NCBI RefSeq assembly: GCF_018698455.1
Contig: NZ_JABIOQ010000074.1
Span: forward strand, 1 to 64,000
Source: Sulfurimonas sp.
Lineage (GTDB): Bacteria; Campylobacterota; Campylobacteria; Campylobacterales; Sulfurimonadaceae
Reading direction: 5' to 3'
DNA length: 64,000 nucleotides
Shown here one piece after another: positions 25,323-35,394 of the stretch; position 1 is the stretch's first letter, and the number at the start of each line of letters is the position of its first letter. The notes below the pieces were generated by a model that saw nothing but the letters and a program-made list of their open reading frames with translations, was not told the origin of the DNA and did not search any database. Position numbers and translations under genes: made by a program.

Positions 25323-27059
25323 ATGAAATATATCGCAAACATTTTAATGATTTTACTATTTATAAATAGTTTAAACGCAGGTGACTTTTTAATGCCCGAT
25401 GAAGCATTTAAACCATATGCTAAAATGAACGAAGCTGGAAAGATAGAGACGGGTGTAGTACTCGGTAAAAATATTTATATTTATTCAAAAGAAATGAAGT
25501 TTAGTTTGAAGAGTAAAGAAAAATACTCTATAGAAAATATAGAGTACCCAGAAGCTACTGTTCATAATGAAGAGACTGTTTATGTAGGATCACCTAAGTT
25601 TATATTAACTCTTTCAAAAAAAGAAGATGTCCTTCCTCAAAAAGAGGTAGTTCTTCTTTTATCCTATCAAGGATGTTCTGAAATGGGATTATGTTATGAA
25701 CCTTTTAGAAAAGAATTCACTGTAAATATCCAAAACTCAGAACTTACTTCCACAAAAGCTCTCACAGTGAAAAAAGAGAAAAAATCTACAACTGATATGA
25801 TTGCAGATACAATTAGATCAGGTGATGTTATGATAGTTCTAGCAACATTTTTTGGTTTTGGTCTTCTTTTAGCAATGACTCCTTGTGTTTTTCCTATGAT
25901 TCCTATTATTTCAGGGCTTATTATATCTCAAGGTGATGGGATAACAACGAAAAAAGCATTTGCACTCTCGCTTGTTTATGTTCTTTCTATGGCTATAGCA
26001 TACACTATAGCTGGTGTTTTAGCAGGTCTCTTTGGTGCTAATCTACAAGCCGCTTTGCAGGTGCCATGGGTTGTGTATTCTTTTTCATTTATTTTTGTTG
26101 CACTTGCCTTTAGTATGTTTGGCTTTTATGAATTAAAACTTCCTGATGCTATTGTGAACAGAGTAAGTAAATCAAGTAATCATTCAGGTTATATCGGTGT
26201 GGCGATTATGGGCTTTTTATCAGCTCTTATTGTTGGGCCATGTGTAGCCGCTCCTTTAGCTGGTGCATTAGTTTATATAGGTCAAACTGGAGATGCAGTT
26301 CTTGGTGGAATGGCACTGTTCTTTATGAGTCTAGGTATGGGAATACCTCTTATTGTTGTTGGAGTAAGTGCTGGTAAGTTTATGCCAAAACCAGGTGCTT
26401 GGATGACAATGGTCAATGCTGTCTTTGGTGTTTTGATGTTAGCTGTTGCTATTTGGATGCTAGAGAAGATTCTAAGTGCAGATATTGTTATGATACTTTA
26501 TAGTATACTAGGTATAGGTTTTGCACTTTTTCTTGGTGTTTTCCGTAGTGGTGGGCATTTTTTTAAACATAGTGTAGCGATGATTATTTTTATATATTCC
26601 GTTTCTTTATTTATCGGTTTTTTAGCTGGTTCATCGAGCATGACAAAACCACTTGGTTTCTTAAATACTATGGGACACTCAAGTGGTGTTTTAAGTAAAG
26701 AAGAAAAACTTAGTTTTGAAGTTATACACTCAATCACGGAGCTTGACAAAGTGTTAAAAGCAAGCGATGGTAAAAAAGTCTTATTAGACTTTTCAGCTGC
26801 TTGGTGTACTTCATGTAAAGAGCTAGAAGAGATGACATTTACAGATCCAGATGTAATGGCTAAAATGAAGGAGTTTATTTTAGTGCGTGCGGACATAACA
26901 GAAAATAGTAGTGATGAAAAAGAACTGAGTAAAAAGTATGGTGTTTTTGGTCCACCAGCTCTCATCTTTTTTGATGAAAACTCAGCGGTTATGAAAGATA
27001 AAACTGTTATTGGATTTATAGAACCTAAAGAGTTCTTGGAACATTTAAACAGTATTTAA
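25323..27059 (+). CDS. dsbD: Thiol:disulfide interchange protein DsbD
   Basis: A 578-residue inner-membrane electron conduit that moves reducing power from cytosolic thioredoxin to the periplasm. A signal peptide is followed by the alpha domain with Cys118/Cys124, eight membrane helices with Cys188 (TPCVFPM) and Cys307 (GPCVAAP), and a C-terminal thioredoxin domain with WCTSC (Cys495/Cys498). All six redox cysteines are present and the length matches E. coli DsbD. It would supply reductant for cytochrome c maturation (ccsBA, 50094) and other periplasmic thiols. Confidence 0.95.
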   Translation: MKYIANILMILLFINSLNAGDFLMPDEAFKPYAKMNEAGKIETGVVLGKNIYIYSKEMKFSLKSKEKYSIENIEYPEATVHNEETVYVGSPKFILTLSKKEDVLPQKEVVLLLSYQGCSEMGLCYEPFRKEFTVNIQNSELTSTKALTVKKEKKSTTDMIADTIRSGDVMIVLATFFGFGLLLAMTPCVFPMIPIISGLIISQGDGITTKKAFALSLVYVLSMAIAYTIAGVLAGLFGANLQAALQVPWVVYSFSFIFVALAFSMFGFYELKLPDAIVNRVSKSSNHSGYIGVAIMGFLSALIVGPCVAAPLAGALVYIGQTGDAVLGGMALFFMSLGMGIPLIVVGVSAGKFMPKPGAWMTMVNAVFGVLMLAVAIWMLEKILSADIVMILYSILGIGFALFLGVFRSGGHFFKHSVAMIIFIYSVSLFIGFLAGSSSMTKPLGFLNTMGHSSGVLSKEEKLSFEVIHSITELDKVLKASDGKKVLLDFSAAWCTSCKELEEMTFTDPDVMAKMKEFILVRADITENSSDEKELSKKYGVFGPPALIFFDENSAVMKDKTVIGFIEPKEFLEHLNSI

Positions 27060-27073
27060 ATGAAAAACTTAAG

Positions 27074-27097
27074 GAAGATAGATTAAAATCTATCTTC
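27074..27097. terminator. Convergent-gene hairpin between dsbD and rhlE
   Basis: An 11-bp perfect inverted repeat GAAGATAGATT/AATCTATCTTC with a 2-base centre. It lies after dsbD and covers the rhlE stop. The tail is T/C-rich rather than a clean T-run, so terminator strength is uncertain. Confidence 0.55.
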
Positions 27098-28349
27098 TTC
27101 CTCTTCCTGCAGAGCTTCTTGCTCCTCCACCGCCATTACGACTTTGACCACCACGAGGCTTATTTCTAGCACCCCTGTTTCCACCCATATTAATAGGTTC
27201 GGCTTTTATGCTTGGGTCTGGTTTAAAACCTTTGAGCCATACTTTTGGTATGTCTTTTTTGATAAGTTTCTCTATGCTTGCTAAAAAATCATCTTCATCT
27301 ACACAGACAAGACTTATAGCTTCACCTTTATTTCCAGCACGACCAGTCCGTCCAATACGATGAACATAGTCTTCACTTACATTAGGAAGCTCATAGTTGA
27401 CAACATGAGGAAGATGGTCTATATCTATACCACGTGCTGCAATGTCTGTAGCGACAAGTACTCTAACTTTTCCCTTCTTAAAATCTTCAAGTGCTTTTGT
27501 TCTTGCATTTTGGCTTTTGTTTCCATGGATAGCAGCAGATGTAATCCCATCAGTAGCAAGTTGTTCACTTAAACGATTTGCTCCATGCTTAGTACGAGTA
27601 AAGACTAGAACCATCTTCCACTCACCTTCATTTATAAGTTGAGTTAAAAGCTCGCGTTTACGAGTCTTGTCTACATGGTAAATTGCTTGTGCTACTGTTT
27701 CACTAGAAGTGTTTGCACGAGCAACCTCTATAAGGGTAGGAGATTTTAAAAACTTGTTTGAAAGTTTTTTAATATCTTCAGAATAAGTAGCAGAAAAAAG
27801 AAGTGTTTGACGTTCTTTTGGAAGAACTTCCATAATCTTCTTAATGTCATTAACAAATCCCATGTCAAGCATTCTATCTGCCTCATCAAGAATAAGGAAG
27901 TCTACTTTTGAAAGGTTAATTGTTTTTTGAGAGATATGGTCAAGTAAACGACCAGGTGTCGCAACAACTATATCTATACCTTTTCTAAGTGCTACTATTT
28001 GAGGGTTTATTTTAACTCCTCCAAAAATCACTGTTGACTTATATGGTGTATGTTTTGCATAATTATAAATGTTGTCTTGAACTTGAGATGCAAGCTCACG
28101 TGTAGGTGTAAGTACAAGTGCTTTTACATGATGTTTACTATCCTGTTGTTTTGAACGTAAAAGAAGCTCTAACATTGGAAGAGTAAATCCAGCTGTTTTT
28201 CCTGTTCCTGTTTGTGCTCCCGCTAATACATCCTTACGTTGAAGGATAACCGGTATAGCTTGCTCTTGAATTGGAGTTGGTTTTTCATAACCTTGCTCGG
28301 CAATCGCTTTTAGTAGTAACTTATTAAGTCCTAAATCATTAAATGTCAT
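27090..28349 (-). CDS. rhlE: DEAD-box RNA helicase (RhlE type)
   Basis: A 419-residue RNA helicase. The Q motif ([14 protein letters not shown] ... PTPIQEQAI), Walker A AQTGTGKT (45-52), PTRELA, DEAD (155-158), SAT, ARGID and [10 protein letters not shown] are all intact. A basic Gly/Arg-rich tail ([15 protein letters not shown]) should bind RNA. RhlE proteins act in ribosome assembly and RNA decay. It diverges from a gene encoding a helicase-domain-2-like protein. Confidence 0.93.
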   Translation of the reverse strand: MTFNDLGLNKLLLKAIAEQGYEKPTPIQEQAIPVILQRKDVLAGAQTGTGKTAGFTLPMLELLLRSKQQDSKHHVKALVLTPTRELASQVQDNIYNYAKHTPYKSTVIFGGVKINPQIVALRKGIDIVVATPGRLLDHISQKTINLSKVDFLILDEADRMLDMGFVNDIKKIMEVLPKERQTLLFSATYSEDIKKLSNKFLKSPTLIEVARANTSSETVAQAIYHVDKTRKRELLTQLINEGEWKMVLVFTRTKHGANRLSEQLATDGITSAAIHGNKSQNARTKALEDFKKGKVRVLVATDIAARGIDIDHLPHVVNYELPNVSEDYVHRIGRTGRAGNKGEAISLVCVDEDDFLASIEKLIKKDIPKVWLKGFKPDPSIKAEPINMGGNRGARNKPRGGQSRNGGGGARSSAGRGRR

Positions 28350-28445
28350 AATATTCCTAATTTTTATAATATATATATTTATTCATAATAGCATAAATTA
28401 TGACAATTAAGGATATAATTACAAAATTAATATTTTAGGATAAGT

Positions 28446-29210
28446 ATGTCTTCTAACTTAATCACTATAAAACCAACCAATCACCGTGTGTTCAAATGTC
28501 CAAATGAAAAAAAAATAGAACTGTTAAATGACATTATTGCTCAAGATAAAAAGCTTGATATCCTAGTAGTGACAGCTGGAGATGCTAAAGAACTATTAGA
28601 AAAACTAGAAGATAAAAGTACGAGGGTAATGGAAGATAGAGATTTAGTAAAAGATAAAGAACTTACTTGCCAATATCTTATAAGTTACGATCTTCCAATA
28701 AAAGCTATTGTTTATATGGCAAGAGTTAGTAAGACTACGCAACAAGCCATCATTTTAGTAGATGAGAGCGAACAAAAAGAACTTTATCCAATAGAGATGC
28801 TTTTAGGCCGTGCAATCAAACAAGAAATAGTTGAGGGTTTTGAATATGCAGTCAAAGAAAAGAAAGAAGTTGACCCAAAAGCAAGAAAAAAACTCACTAA
28901 AGATGAAATTACAGAGATAGCTAAACAACGTCATGAAAGTGCGACAGAGATAAAACCTGTCTATGAGGGATACAAAAAACCAAAGTTTGATAAGCCTAAA
29001 CGCGAGGGTGGAGACAAGTGGGATAAAAAGAAAAAAGCAGAAAATAAATTTCTTGGAAAAGATGAGAATGGAAAAGCAATATTTTCAGGAAAATCAGGAG
29101 ATAGAAATCATCATCATGATGGATCACAGCGAGAAAAATTTGATGCTCCTAAAAAAGTAGGAAAGACTATAAGTATTAAAGCTCGTAAACCTAAAGAAGA
29201 AGAGAGTTAA
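28446..29210 (+). CDS. Orphan RecA2-like domain protein with basic tail
   Basis: A 254-residue protein. Residues about 10-140 resemble the second RecA-like domain of DEAD-box helicases: LDILVVTAGDAKELLEKL, QYLISYDLPIKAIVYMARV where family members have the YDLP ... IGRTGR segment, then QAIILVDESEQKELYPIEMLLGR. The ATPase domain 1 and the Arg-finger motif are missing. The C-terminal 100 residues are highly basic (KPKFDKPKREGG, DKWDKKKKAENK), as in RNA-binding tails. It lies head-to-head with rhlE, so a role as helicase partner or RNA chaperone is inferred. It overlaps lpxB convergently by 4 bases. Confidence 0.6.
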   Translation: MSSNLITIKPTNHRVFKCPNEKKIELLNDIIAQDKKLDILVVTAGDAKELLEKLEDKSTRVMEDRDLVKDKELTCQYLISYDLPIKAIVYMARVSKTTQQAIILVDESEQKELYPIEMLLGRAIKQEIVEGFEYAVKEKKEVDPKARKKLTKDEITEIAKQRHESATEIKPVYEGYKKPKFDKPKREGGDKWDKKKKAENKFLGKDENGKAIFSGKSGDRNHHHDGSQREKFDAPKKVGKTISIKARKPKEEES

Positions 29211-30253
29211 ATCTCTTCTATAATTTCTGCAACCCTTCTAGAACTTCCATGTTTTAAATAAGCTCTCAATTCTTGAGAGTTCTCAAAAAAATCTTCTCTA
29301 TTATAACTTTTAAATGATTCTTTTAAATTAGTGACACTTACTTCTTCTTGAATAAACTCTGGATGTAAAGTTTTTCCTTTGAATTTTTTAAACATAATAT
29401 TACTTAGACCTATGTACTCTATCTTTACTAAACACGAGGCTATAAAGTAGTCTAGAGGTTTTGCTATATAACTAAGTATAAAAGGCACACCAATAAGTGC
29501 AGCTTCAAGTGTAGCCGTTCCACTGCATATAAATGCGAAGTCTGAGTTTAAAAGAGTTTTATGTGGTTCATTGGATATTTGGATATTTGTAAGGTCTCCA
29601 TAAAGTTCTTTTATTTCAACATTAGTAAAGTGTTTAGGAATAATAATGGTCGTGTTTACCTTTAGTTCCTTAGTCAGTTGGAGAAATATGGGCATAAGTT
29701 TTTGTATCTCACCCTTTCTACTTCCTGGCATAAAGGCAACATCTTTTATCTCAGTTCTAAGTTCTTTCTTAAATTCTGTTATTTGGTCAAGTAGGGGATG
29801 TCCTACGTATTCTATTGGAGCATTCTCTGGATAGTAACTAGGTTCAAATGGCAGTATAGAAGCTAAATGGTCAATAGTACGAGCTAAAACAGGGATGCGC
29901 TTTTTCTTCCATGCCCATGCTTGAGGTAATATATAATAGATGATTTCTTTCTCTGGGTATTTTTTTTTTATCTTTTTTGCGAGTGGAAGGTTAAAGCCTG
30001 AAGAGTCTATAAGAAGAACTTTATCAGCTTCCGCAGCTAATTCAACCATTTGTGAATTGAGCTTAAAAAAGAATCGTAACTTTTTAAGTGCATCCACAAA
30101 ACCCATAATGGCTAAGCTTTTAAGATCAATAATTGGAGAACCCAGTTCGCTCGAAAATATCCCTATAAATTCTACATCATCTGAGAGTTCTTTTTGAAGA
30201 GATTTTAGGTGAACATTTGCGGAATGTTCAAGTGCGCTCACTAGAAGTTTCAT
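29207..30253 (-). CDS. lpxB: Lipid-A-disaccharide synthase
   Basis: A 348-residue GT-B enzyme that joins UDP-diacylglucosamine and lipid X. The segments SALEHSANVHLKSL, YYILPQAWAWKKKRI and FAFICSGTATLEAALIGVPFI are LpxB signatures. It is slightly short against E. coli (382), as usual in this phylum. Its start overlaps the cytochrome c stop by four bases. Confidence 0.93.
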   Translation of the reverse strand: MKLLVSALEHSANVHLKSLQKELSDDVEFIGIFSSELGSPIIDLKSLAIMGFVDALKKLRFFFKLNSQMVELAAEADKVLLIDSSGFNLPLAKKIKKKYPEKEIIYYILPQAWAWKKKRIPVLARTIDHLASILPFEPSYYPENAPIEYVGHPLLDQITEFKKELRTEIKDVAFMPGSRKGEIQKLMPIFLQLTKELKVNTTIIIPKHFTNVEIKELYGDLTNIQISNEPHKTLLNSDFAFICSGTATLEAALIGVPFILSYIAKPLDYFIASCLVKIEYIGLSNIMFKKFKGKTLHPEFIQEEVSVTNLKESFKSYNREDFFENSQELRAYLKHGSSRRVAEIIEEI

Positions 30254-30612
30254 GAGCCACCATCCCCATAGTTATCATAAGAGTCATCATATTTTTCTTG
30301 CTTCTCAACATCTACATAGTCGGCAAAGAATGTAGTCAAGTTATCTATGTCTTCATCACTAAGGTTTACAGCAAAGTCTATCATCATCTCTTGGCGTTGT
30401 GTGTCTGCTTTTCTCTCTCTAAAGTGCTTTAGCTTGTATGTCATATAGCCTTTAGAACGATTTGCAAGAGCAGGAAAGGTACTAATTCCTTCTATCTTAT
30501 GTCCATGACAAGAGTAACAAGCTTTTTGTATATAGAGGTCTTTGCCTTTCTCATATGAAGAAGTAGCAAAGATATTTGAAAATGTTAGTAAAAAAAGTAA
30601 TAGTAAGCGCAA
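30250..30612 (-). CDS. Small periplasmic monoheme cytochrome c
   Basis: A 120-residue protein with a signal peptide, heme site CYSCH (Cys32, Cys35, His36) and a class I-like fold; Met in the MMIDFAV region could be the sixth ligand. The tail is acidic (EKYDDSYDNYGDGGS). A soluble electron carrier, partner unknown. It is translationally coupled to lpxB. Confidence 0.85.
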   Translation of the reverse strand: MRLLLLFLLTFSNIFATSSYEKGKDLYIQKACYSCHGHKIEGISTFPALANRSKGYMTYKLKHFRERKADTQRQEMMIDFAVNLSDEDIDNLTTFFADYVDVEKQEKYDDSYDNYGDGGS

Positions 30613-30665
30613 CTCTAAGCCTTATTTATTATATAATGCATGTATTATATCTAAGGTTGGTCTAA

Positions 30666-31856
30666 ATGCTTATAACAAATGTGATTATTTGTGATGTTAA
30701 TGGTGAGAGAGAAGCTGATGTTCGTATTGAAGATGGAATTATTACAGAGATAGGAAGTAAGCTTAATGGTGAAGAATCTTTAGATGCTGCTGGAGCTTAC
30801 CTGATTCCATCTATAGTAGATACAAATGTAAGACTACTTGACTCCGCGTTAAATGCAAAAAACATAAAGCATGTAACTGAGCAAGCAAAAAAAGGTGGAG
30901 TAGGGCATATAGTATTAAACGCGGACTCTAACCCTGCTATAGATAACGAAGTAGTATTAGAATTTGCACAATATGGGCTTGATGCTATAGAAGATGTCAA
31001 AGTAGACCTAATGCTAAATACCCTAAAAGAAGATATGTCTCTTTCAAACATAGCTATACTTTTGAAAAAAGGTATTGTTGCTCCATACATGAGTACCATT
31101 GCAAAAAATGACATTGCAATTAAGATAGCTGAGTACATTCAGATGTATAAGGTTACACTCTTTTGTAAGGCAGAGGATAACTCGCTAATGAATGCAGGTG
31201 TTATGCTAGATGGAGACATAAGTTCTAAACTAGGGTTAGCAGGCATACCAAACCTTAGTGAAGTACTCCATGTTTCTCGTATGATAGAGATAGCAAAACA
31301 CTTTAAAATAAAAATACTGTTTAAGGCTATAGCGTCTCCGCGTTCAGTTGAACTTATAGCAAAAGCAAAGAAAGATGGAGTAGAAGTTACTTGTGAGGTA
31401 TCTATACATCATTTAGTAAACTGTGATGAGGCTTGTGAAGATTTTAACACCATAGCTAAACTCAATCCACCTTTGGCTTCTCGTGAAGATATGCTCCTTC
31501 TACAGAAGGCTTTAAAAAATGGAGATATTGATCTTTTAACAACACTTCATCAACCCTCATCCCCCGTAAACAAAGAAGTGGCATTTTTTGATGCTTCTTA
31601 TGGTTGTGAAGCTATAGCGGATGCATTTCCCCTTTATTATACAAAACTTGTTCGAAGTGGACTTATATCAATGCCTGACTTAGTACGAATGACATCTACT
31701 AATCCATTAAATGTAATTAATAAAGAGTCATCTGCTATAGAAGTCGGTAAGCCGATAGAATTTATAATAGTAGATACTAAAGATAATATAACAGTTTCAA
31801 ATATTTCTTCTTTGTATAATGGGGAAAAGCTTTATGGAAGTGTAAAGTTTCTGTGA
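30666..31856 (+). CDS. Dihydroorotase-like protein lacking metal ligands
   Basis: A 396-residue amidohydrolase-fold protein related to dihydroorotase. The metal-binding HxH after the first strand is replaced by Asn54-x-Arg56 (IVDTNVRL), and the catalytic Asp segment, normally DHAPH, reads LHQPS. A downstream HH pair (VSIHHLV) remains. This matches the pattern of PyrC' pseudo-dihydroorotases that serve as structural partners of aspartate carbamoyltransferase; that role here is inference, since pyrB is not in the window. Confidence 0.8.
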   Translation: MLITNVIICDVNGEREADVRIEDGIITEIGSKLNGEESLDAAGAYLIPSIVDTNVRLLDSALNAKNIKHVTEQAKKGGVGHIVLNADSNPAIDNEVVLEFAQYGLDAIEDVKVDLMLNTLKEDMSLSNIAILLKKGIVAPYMSTIAKNDIAIKIAEYIQMYKVTLFCKAEDNSLMNAGVMLDGDISSKLGLAGIPNLSEVLHVSRMIEIAKHFKIKILFKAIASPRSVELIAKAKKDGVEVTCEVSIHHLVNCDEACEDFNTIAKLNPPLASREDMLLLQKALKNGDIDLLTTLHQPSSPVNKEVAFFDASYGCEAIADAFPLYYTKLVRSGLISMPDLVRMTSTNPLNVINKESSAIEVGKPIEFIIVDTKDNITVSNISSLYNGEKLYGSVKFL

Positions 31857-31873
31857 ACAGAAAAATTGTGTAA

Positions 31874-33016
<1,143 letters not shown>

Positions 33017-33126
33017 TTATGTCCAGTATGTAATTTGTTTAATCACCTAATTATAACAAAAGGAACTTATAGGTATAGTGAATATAGATAAAATTTCATT
33101 TACATAAATATAAGGCTTTGATATTG

Positions 33127-34587
33127 ATGAATAAAATTCATTTTAAGAAAATTTTTACATTAGAAATAAAGATAATATGCTTGATGATATCTTTATTATT
33201 CGTCTTTATATTTGTATTTGTAAAATTCTTAGATGATCGTGAAAAAGATTTTTACAATGAGCAAGTATCGATAGCAGCCAATTCAACTAAAAATATTAGT
33301 TTTGAATTAGAAAATATTTTAAGAGATAAAAAACAATTAGTTAAGTCATTCTTTGAAGATAATAGAAAAATGGTTAACCATCTCATTGAAAATTCTAACG
33401 ACTATAGTGAATATGAGAGACTAGATGAAAAGCTAGGTAAGTACTTTACAGACTACTTTTCTTTAAATATTACAAACGACGAAACAGAATTTGTGGTGGA
33501 TGAATTTGAAGGTAAAATGGGTTGGATATGTAGAAATGATGTCGCAATATTTTTGAAAAATTCAAATCAAAAAATTCGTATTCATCCAAATGCCGTTTCA
33601 TACCATTATGATATTCTTATAGACTTTAAGTATAAATCTAAGACATATGTATTTATAGTTGCATTTAAAGTCGATGAAATTGCAAGCTTACTTAAAATAA
33701 GTACTCGAGAAAACCATGAACTAGTAATGATAAACAAGAGTAAAGACTATCTAATAGCTGTTACGGCAAATGGTAGTAGAGATATCTTAGGTAAAAGAGA
33801 AGGGATACATTTAAACAAGGGTGAAATAAAAAATATATTGTCTGAGCAGTTGATAAAGGGAACATTTTGGTCTATTGTTGATGTTGTTGATGAAAATTTA
33901 TTGACTGAATATAAAAATAATTTATTGAGTGAAGAGGTTTTTGAACTTATTGTATATTTACTTTTAAATTTGTTCGTTGGTATATTTATTATTCTGACTT
34001 TCAGAAAAAAAGAGAATCTTCAACATGAACTTCTAACTCAAAATGAAACAATTGAAGCCTTGAATGATAAACTTCACAAGTTGGCTATTACAGATTTGTT
34101 AACAAGTATGTATAATTATAGATATTATGAAGAAAACTCTTTAAAATATTTTAACGAATCAAAAAGACTAGAAGTGAATTACCATATAGCTGTAATAGAT
34201 ATTGATTTTTTTAAACAATATAACGACCACTATGGACATAAAAAAGGTGATGTATGTATACAGTCTATAACAAAAATAATGAAAGATAGTTTTAGAAGAG
34301 CGAATGAATTTTGTGCTAGATATGGTGGGGAAGAGTTTGTGATAGTTAGCATTGGGCATAGTGGTAAAGAGTTTTCTAGGCGTTTAAACAAGCTTATTCA
34401 AACTGTGGAAGACACTAAAATAGAACATGCTAAATCTAGCATATGTGATTATGTTACGGTGAGTGCAGGTTATAGTAGTTCTGAATTTTCTACATTAAGC
34501 TATGTAGATGAGTACTTTGAAGAAGCAGATACAGCTTTATACCGTTCTAAGTCAAATGGAAGAAATAAGGTAAGTAGAATAGACTAA
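33127..34587 (+). CDS. Membrane diguanylate cyclase with periplasmic sensor
   Basis: A 486-residue protein with two membrane helices (about 13-33 and 268-288) enclosing a periplasmic sensor, then a coiled-coil linker and a GGDEF domain with intact active site GGEEF (400-404) after FCARY. It should make cyclic-di-GMP. I use ATG33127; TTG33118 is 3 codons upstream but only 2 bases from the AAGG site. Confidence 0.9.
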   Translation: MNKIHFKKIFTLEIKIICLMISLLFVFIFVFVKFLDDREKDFYNEQVSIAANSTKNISFELENILRDKKQLVKSFFEDNRKMVNHLIENSNDYSEYERLDEKLGKYFTDYFSLNITNDETEFVVDEFEGKMGWICRNDVAIFLKNSNQKIRIHPNAVSYHYDILIDFKYKSKTYVFIVAFKVDEIASLLKISTRENHELVMINKSKDYLIAVTANGSRDILGKREGIHLNKGEIKNILSEQLIKGTFWSIVDVVDENLLTEYKNNLLSEEVFELIVYLLLNLFVGIFIILTFRKKENLQHELLTQNETIEALNDKLHKLAITDLLTSMYNYRYYEENSLKYFNESKRLEVNYHIAVIDIDFFKQYNDHYGHKKGDVCIQSITKIMKDSFRRANEFCARYGGEEFVIVSIGHSGKEFSRRLNKLIQTVEDTKIEHAKSSICDYVTVSAGYSSSEFSTLSYVDEYFEEADTALYRSKSNGRNKVSRID

Positions 34588-34696
34588 ACATCTGATTGTT
34601 CAGTTTTATCTAGTTGTATGTAAACTTGTTGTATTATAAAATTTCAAAACTCAAAAAGTTTAAATTATTAATTTTAAGTTATAAAAAGGTGTGTTA

Positions 34697-35263
34697 ATGG
34701 CAAATGTAGGAATGAGTGATATAAAAAAAGGTGTTCGTTTAATTGTAGGTGAAGTACCATACAAAATAGTTGAATTTCAACATGTTAAACCTGGTAAAGG
34801 TGCTGCATTTGTACGTTTGAAAATGAAAAGTTTTTTAAACGGAAGAGTAGTTGAGAGAACTATTCATGCTGGTGATAAGTTTGAAGTTCCAGTTATTGAT
34901 TACAAAACAATGCAGTACCTTTATGATGATGGCGAAATGTACCAATTTATGGATAACGAAACATACGATCAACTTGGCCTTGAATATGCACAGTGTGATG
35001 ATGCTTCTAAGTGGTTTAAAGATGGTATTAATGTTGAAATTATTTTCTTTAAAAACAAGGCTATTTCAGTACAAGCTCCTGAATTTATGGAACTTGTAGT
35101 AACAGACACTCCTCCAAACTTTAAAGGTGACACTTCAAGTGGCAGTAAAAAACCTGCTACTCTTGAGACTGGTGCAGTCGTACAAGTACCTTACCATGTT
35201 TTAGTAGATGACATAGTAAAAGTAAATACTGTTGACTGTGAATTTTTAGGAAAAGTTAAGTAA
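34697..35263 (+). CDS. efp: Translation elongation factor P
   Basis: A 188-residue EF-P that relieves ribosome stalling at polyproline. The modifiable Lys34 lies in HVKPGKGAAFVR. ATG34697 is chosen with an AAAAGG site; a GTG two codons upstream is also open. The C-terminal OB domain is complete. Lysylation genes (epmA/B) are not in the window. Confidence 0.96.
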   Translation: MANVGMSDIKKGVRLIVGEVPYKIVEFQHVKPGKGAAFVRLKMKSFLNGRVVERTIHAGDKFEVPVIDYKTMQYLYDDGEMYQFMDNETYDQLGLEYAQCDDASKWFKDGINVEIIFFKNKAISVQAPEFMELVVTDTPPNFKGDTSSGSKKPATLETGAVVQVPYHVLVDDIVKVNTVDCEFLGKVK

Positions 35264-35305
35264 CACCACCACTATCCATTAAAAATACTAAATTTGACAA
35301 TAGGC

Positions 35306-35368
35306 TTTTAAGCATTATATCAATCATATTGTTTACAATAAACAATATGATTGATATAATGCTTAAAA
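35306..35368. repeat. 63-bp palindrome: perfect 30-bp inverted repeat with 3-base centre
   Basis: The left arm 35306-35335 and right arm 35339-35368 are exact reverse complements around the centre CAA. The arms are AT-rich and there is no T-run after it, so it is not a typical terminator. It lies between efp and the ATP-grasp gene and contains a promoter in its right half. Transcripts reading through from efp would form a 30-bp hairpin. Confidence 0.95.
35332..35360 (+). promoter_or_regulatory. Promoter inside the palindrome
   Basis: TTTACA (35332-35337), 17 bases, TATAAT (35355-35360), 34 bases before the ATG of the ATP-grasp gene. Because of the symmetry the minus strand has TATAAT at 35319-35314 with a weaker -35 (TTTATT). 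Another TTGACA lies at 35294-35299. Confidence 0.7.
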
Positions 35369-35394
35369 ATAAAATAACTAAAAATAGGAAAATC

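Noticed and set aside
35306-35368. CRISPR repeat or rho-independent terminator for efp
   Set aside because: It is a single palindrome with no spacer array, and the AT-rich stem is followed by A's rather than a T-run.
35329-35394. Earlier start codons for the ATP-grasp gene inside the palindrome
   Set aside because: They lie within or upstream of the likely -10 region and lack ribosome sites; ATG35395 has AGGAA at proper spacing and gives the expected N-terminus.
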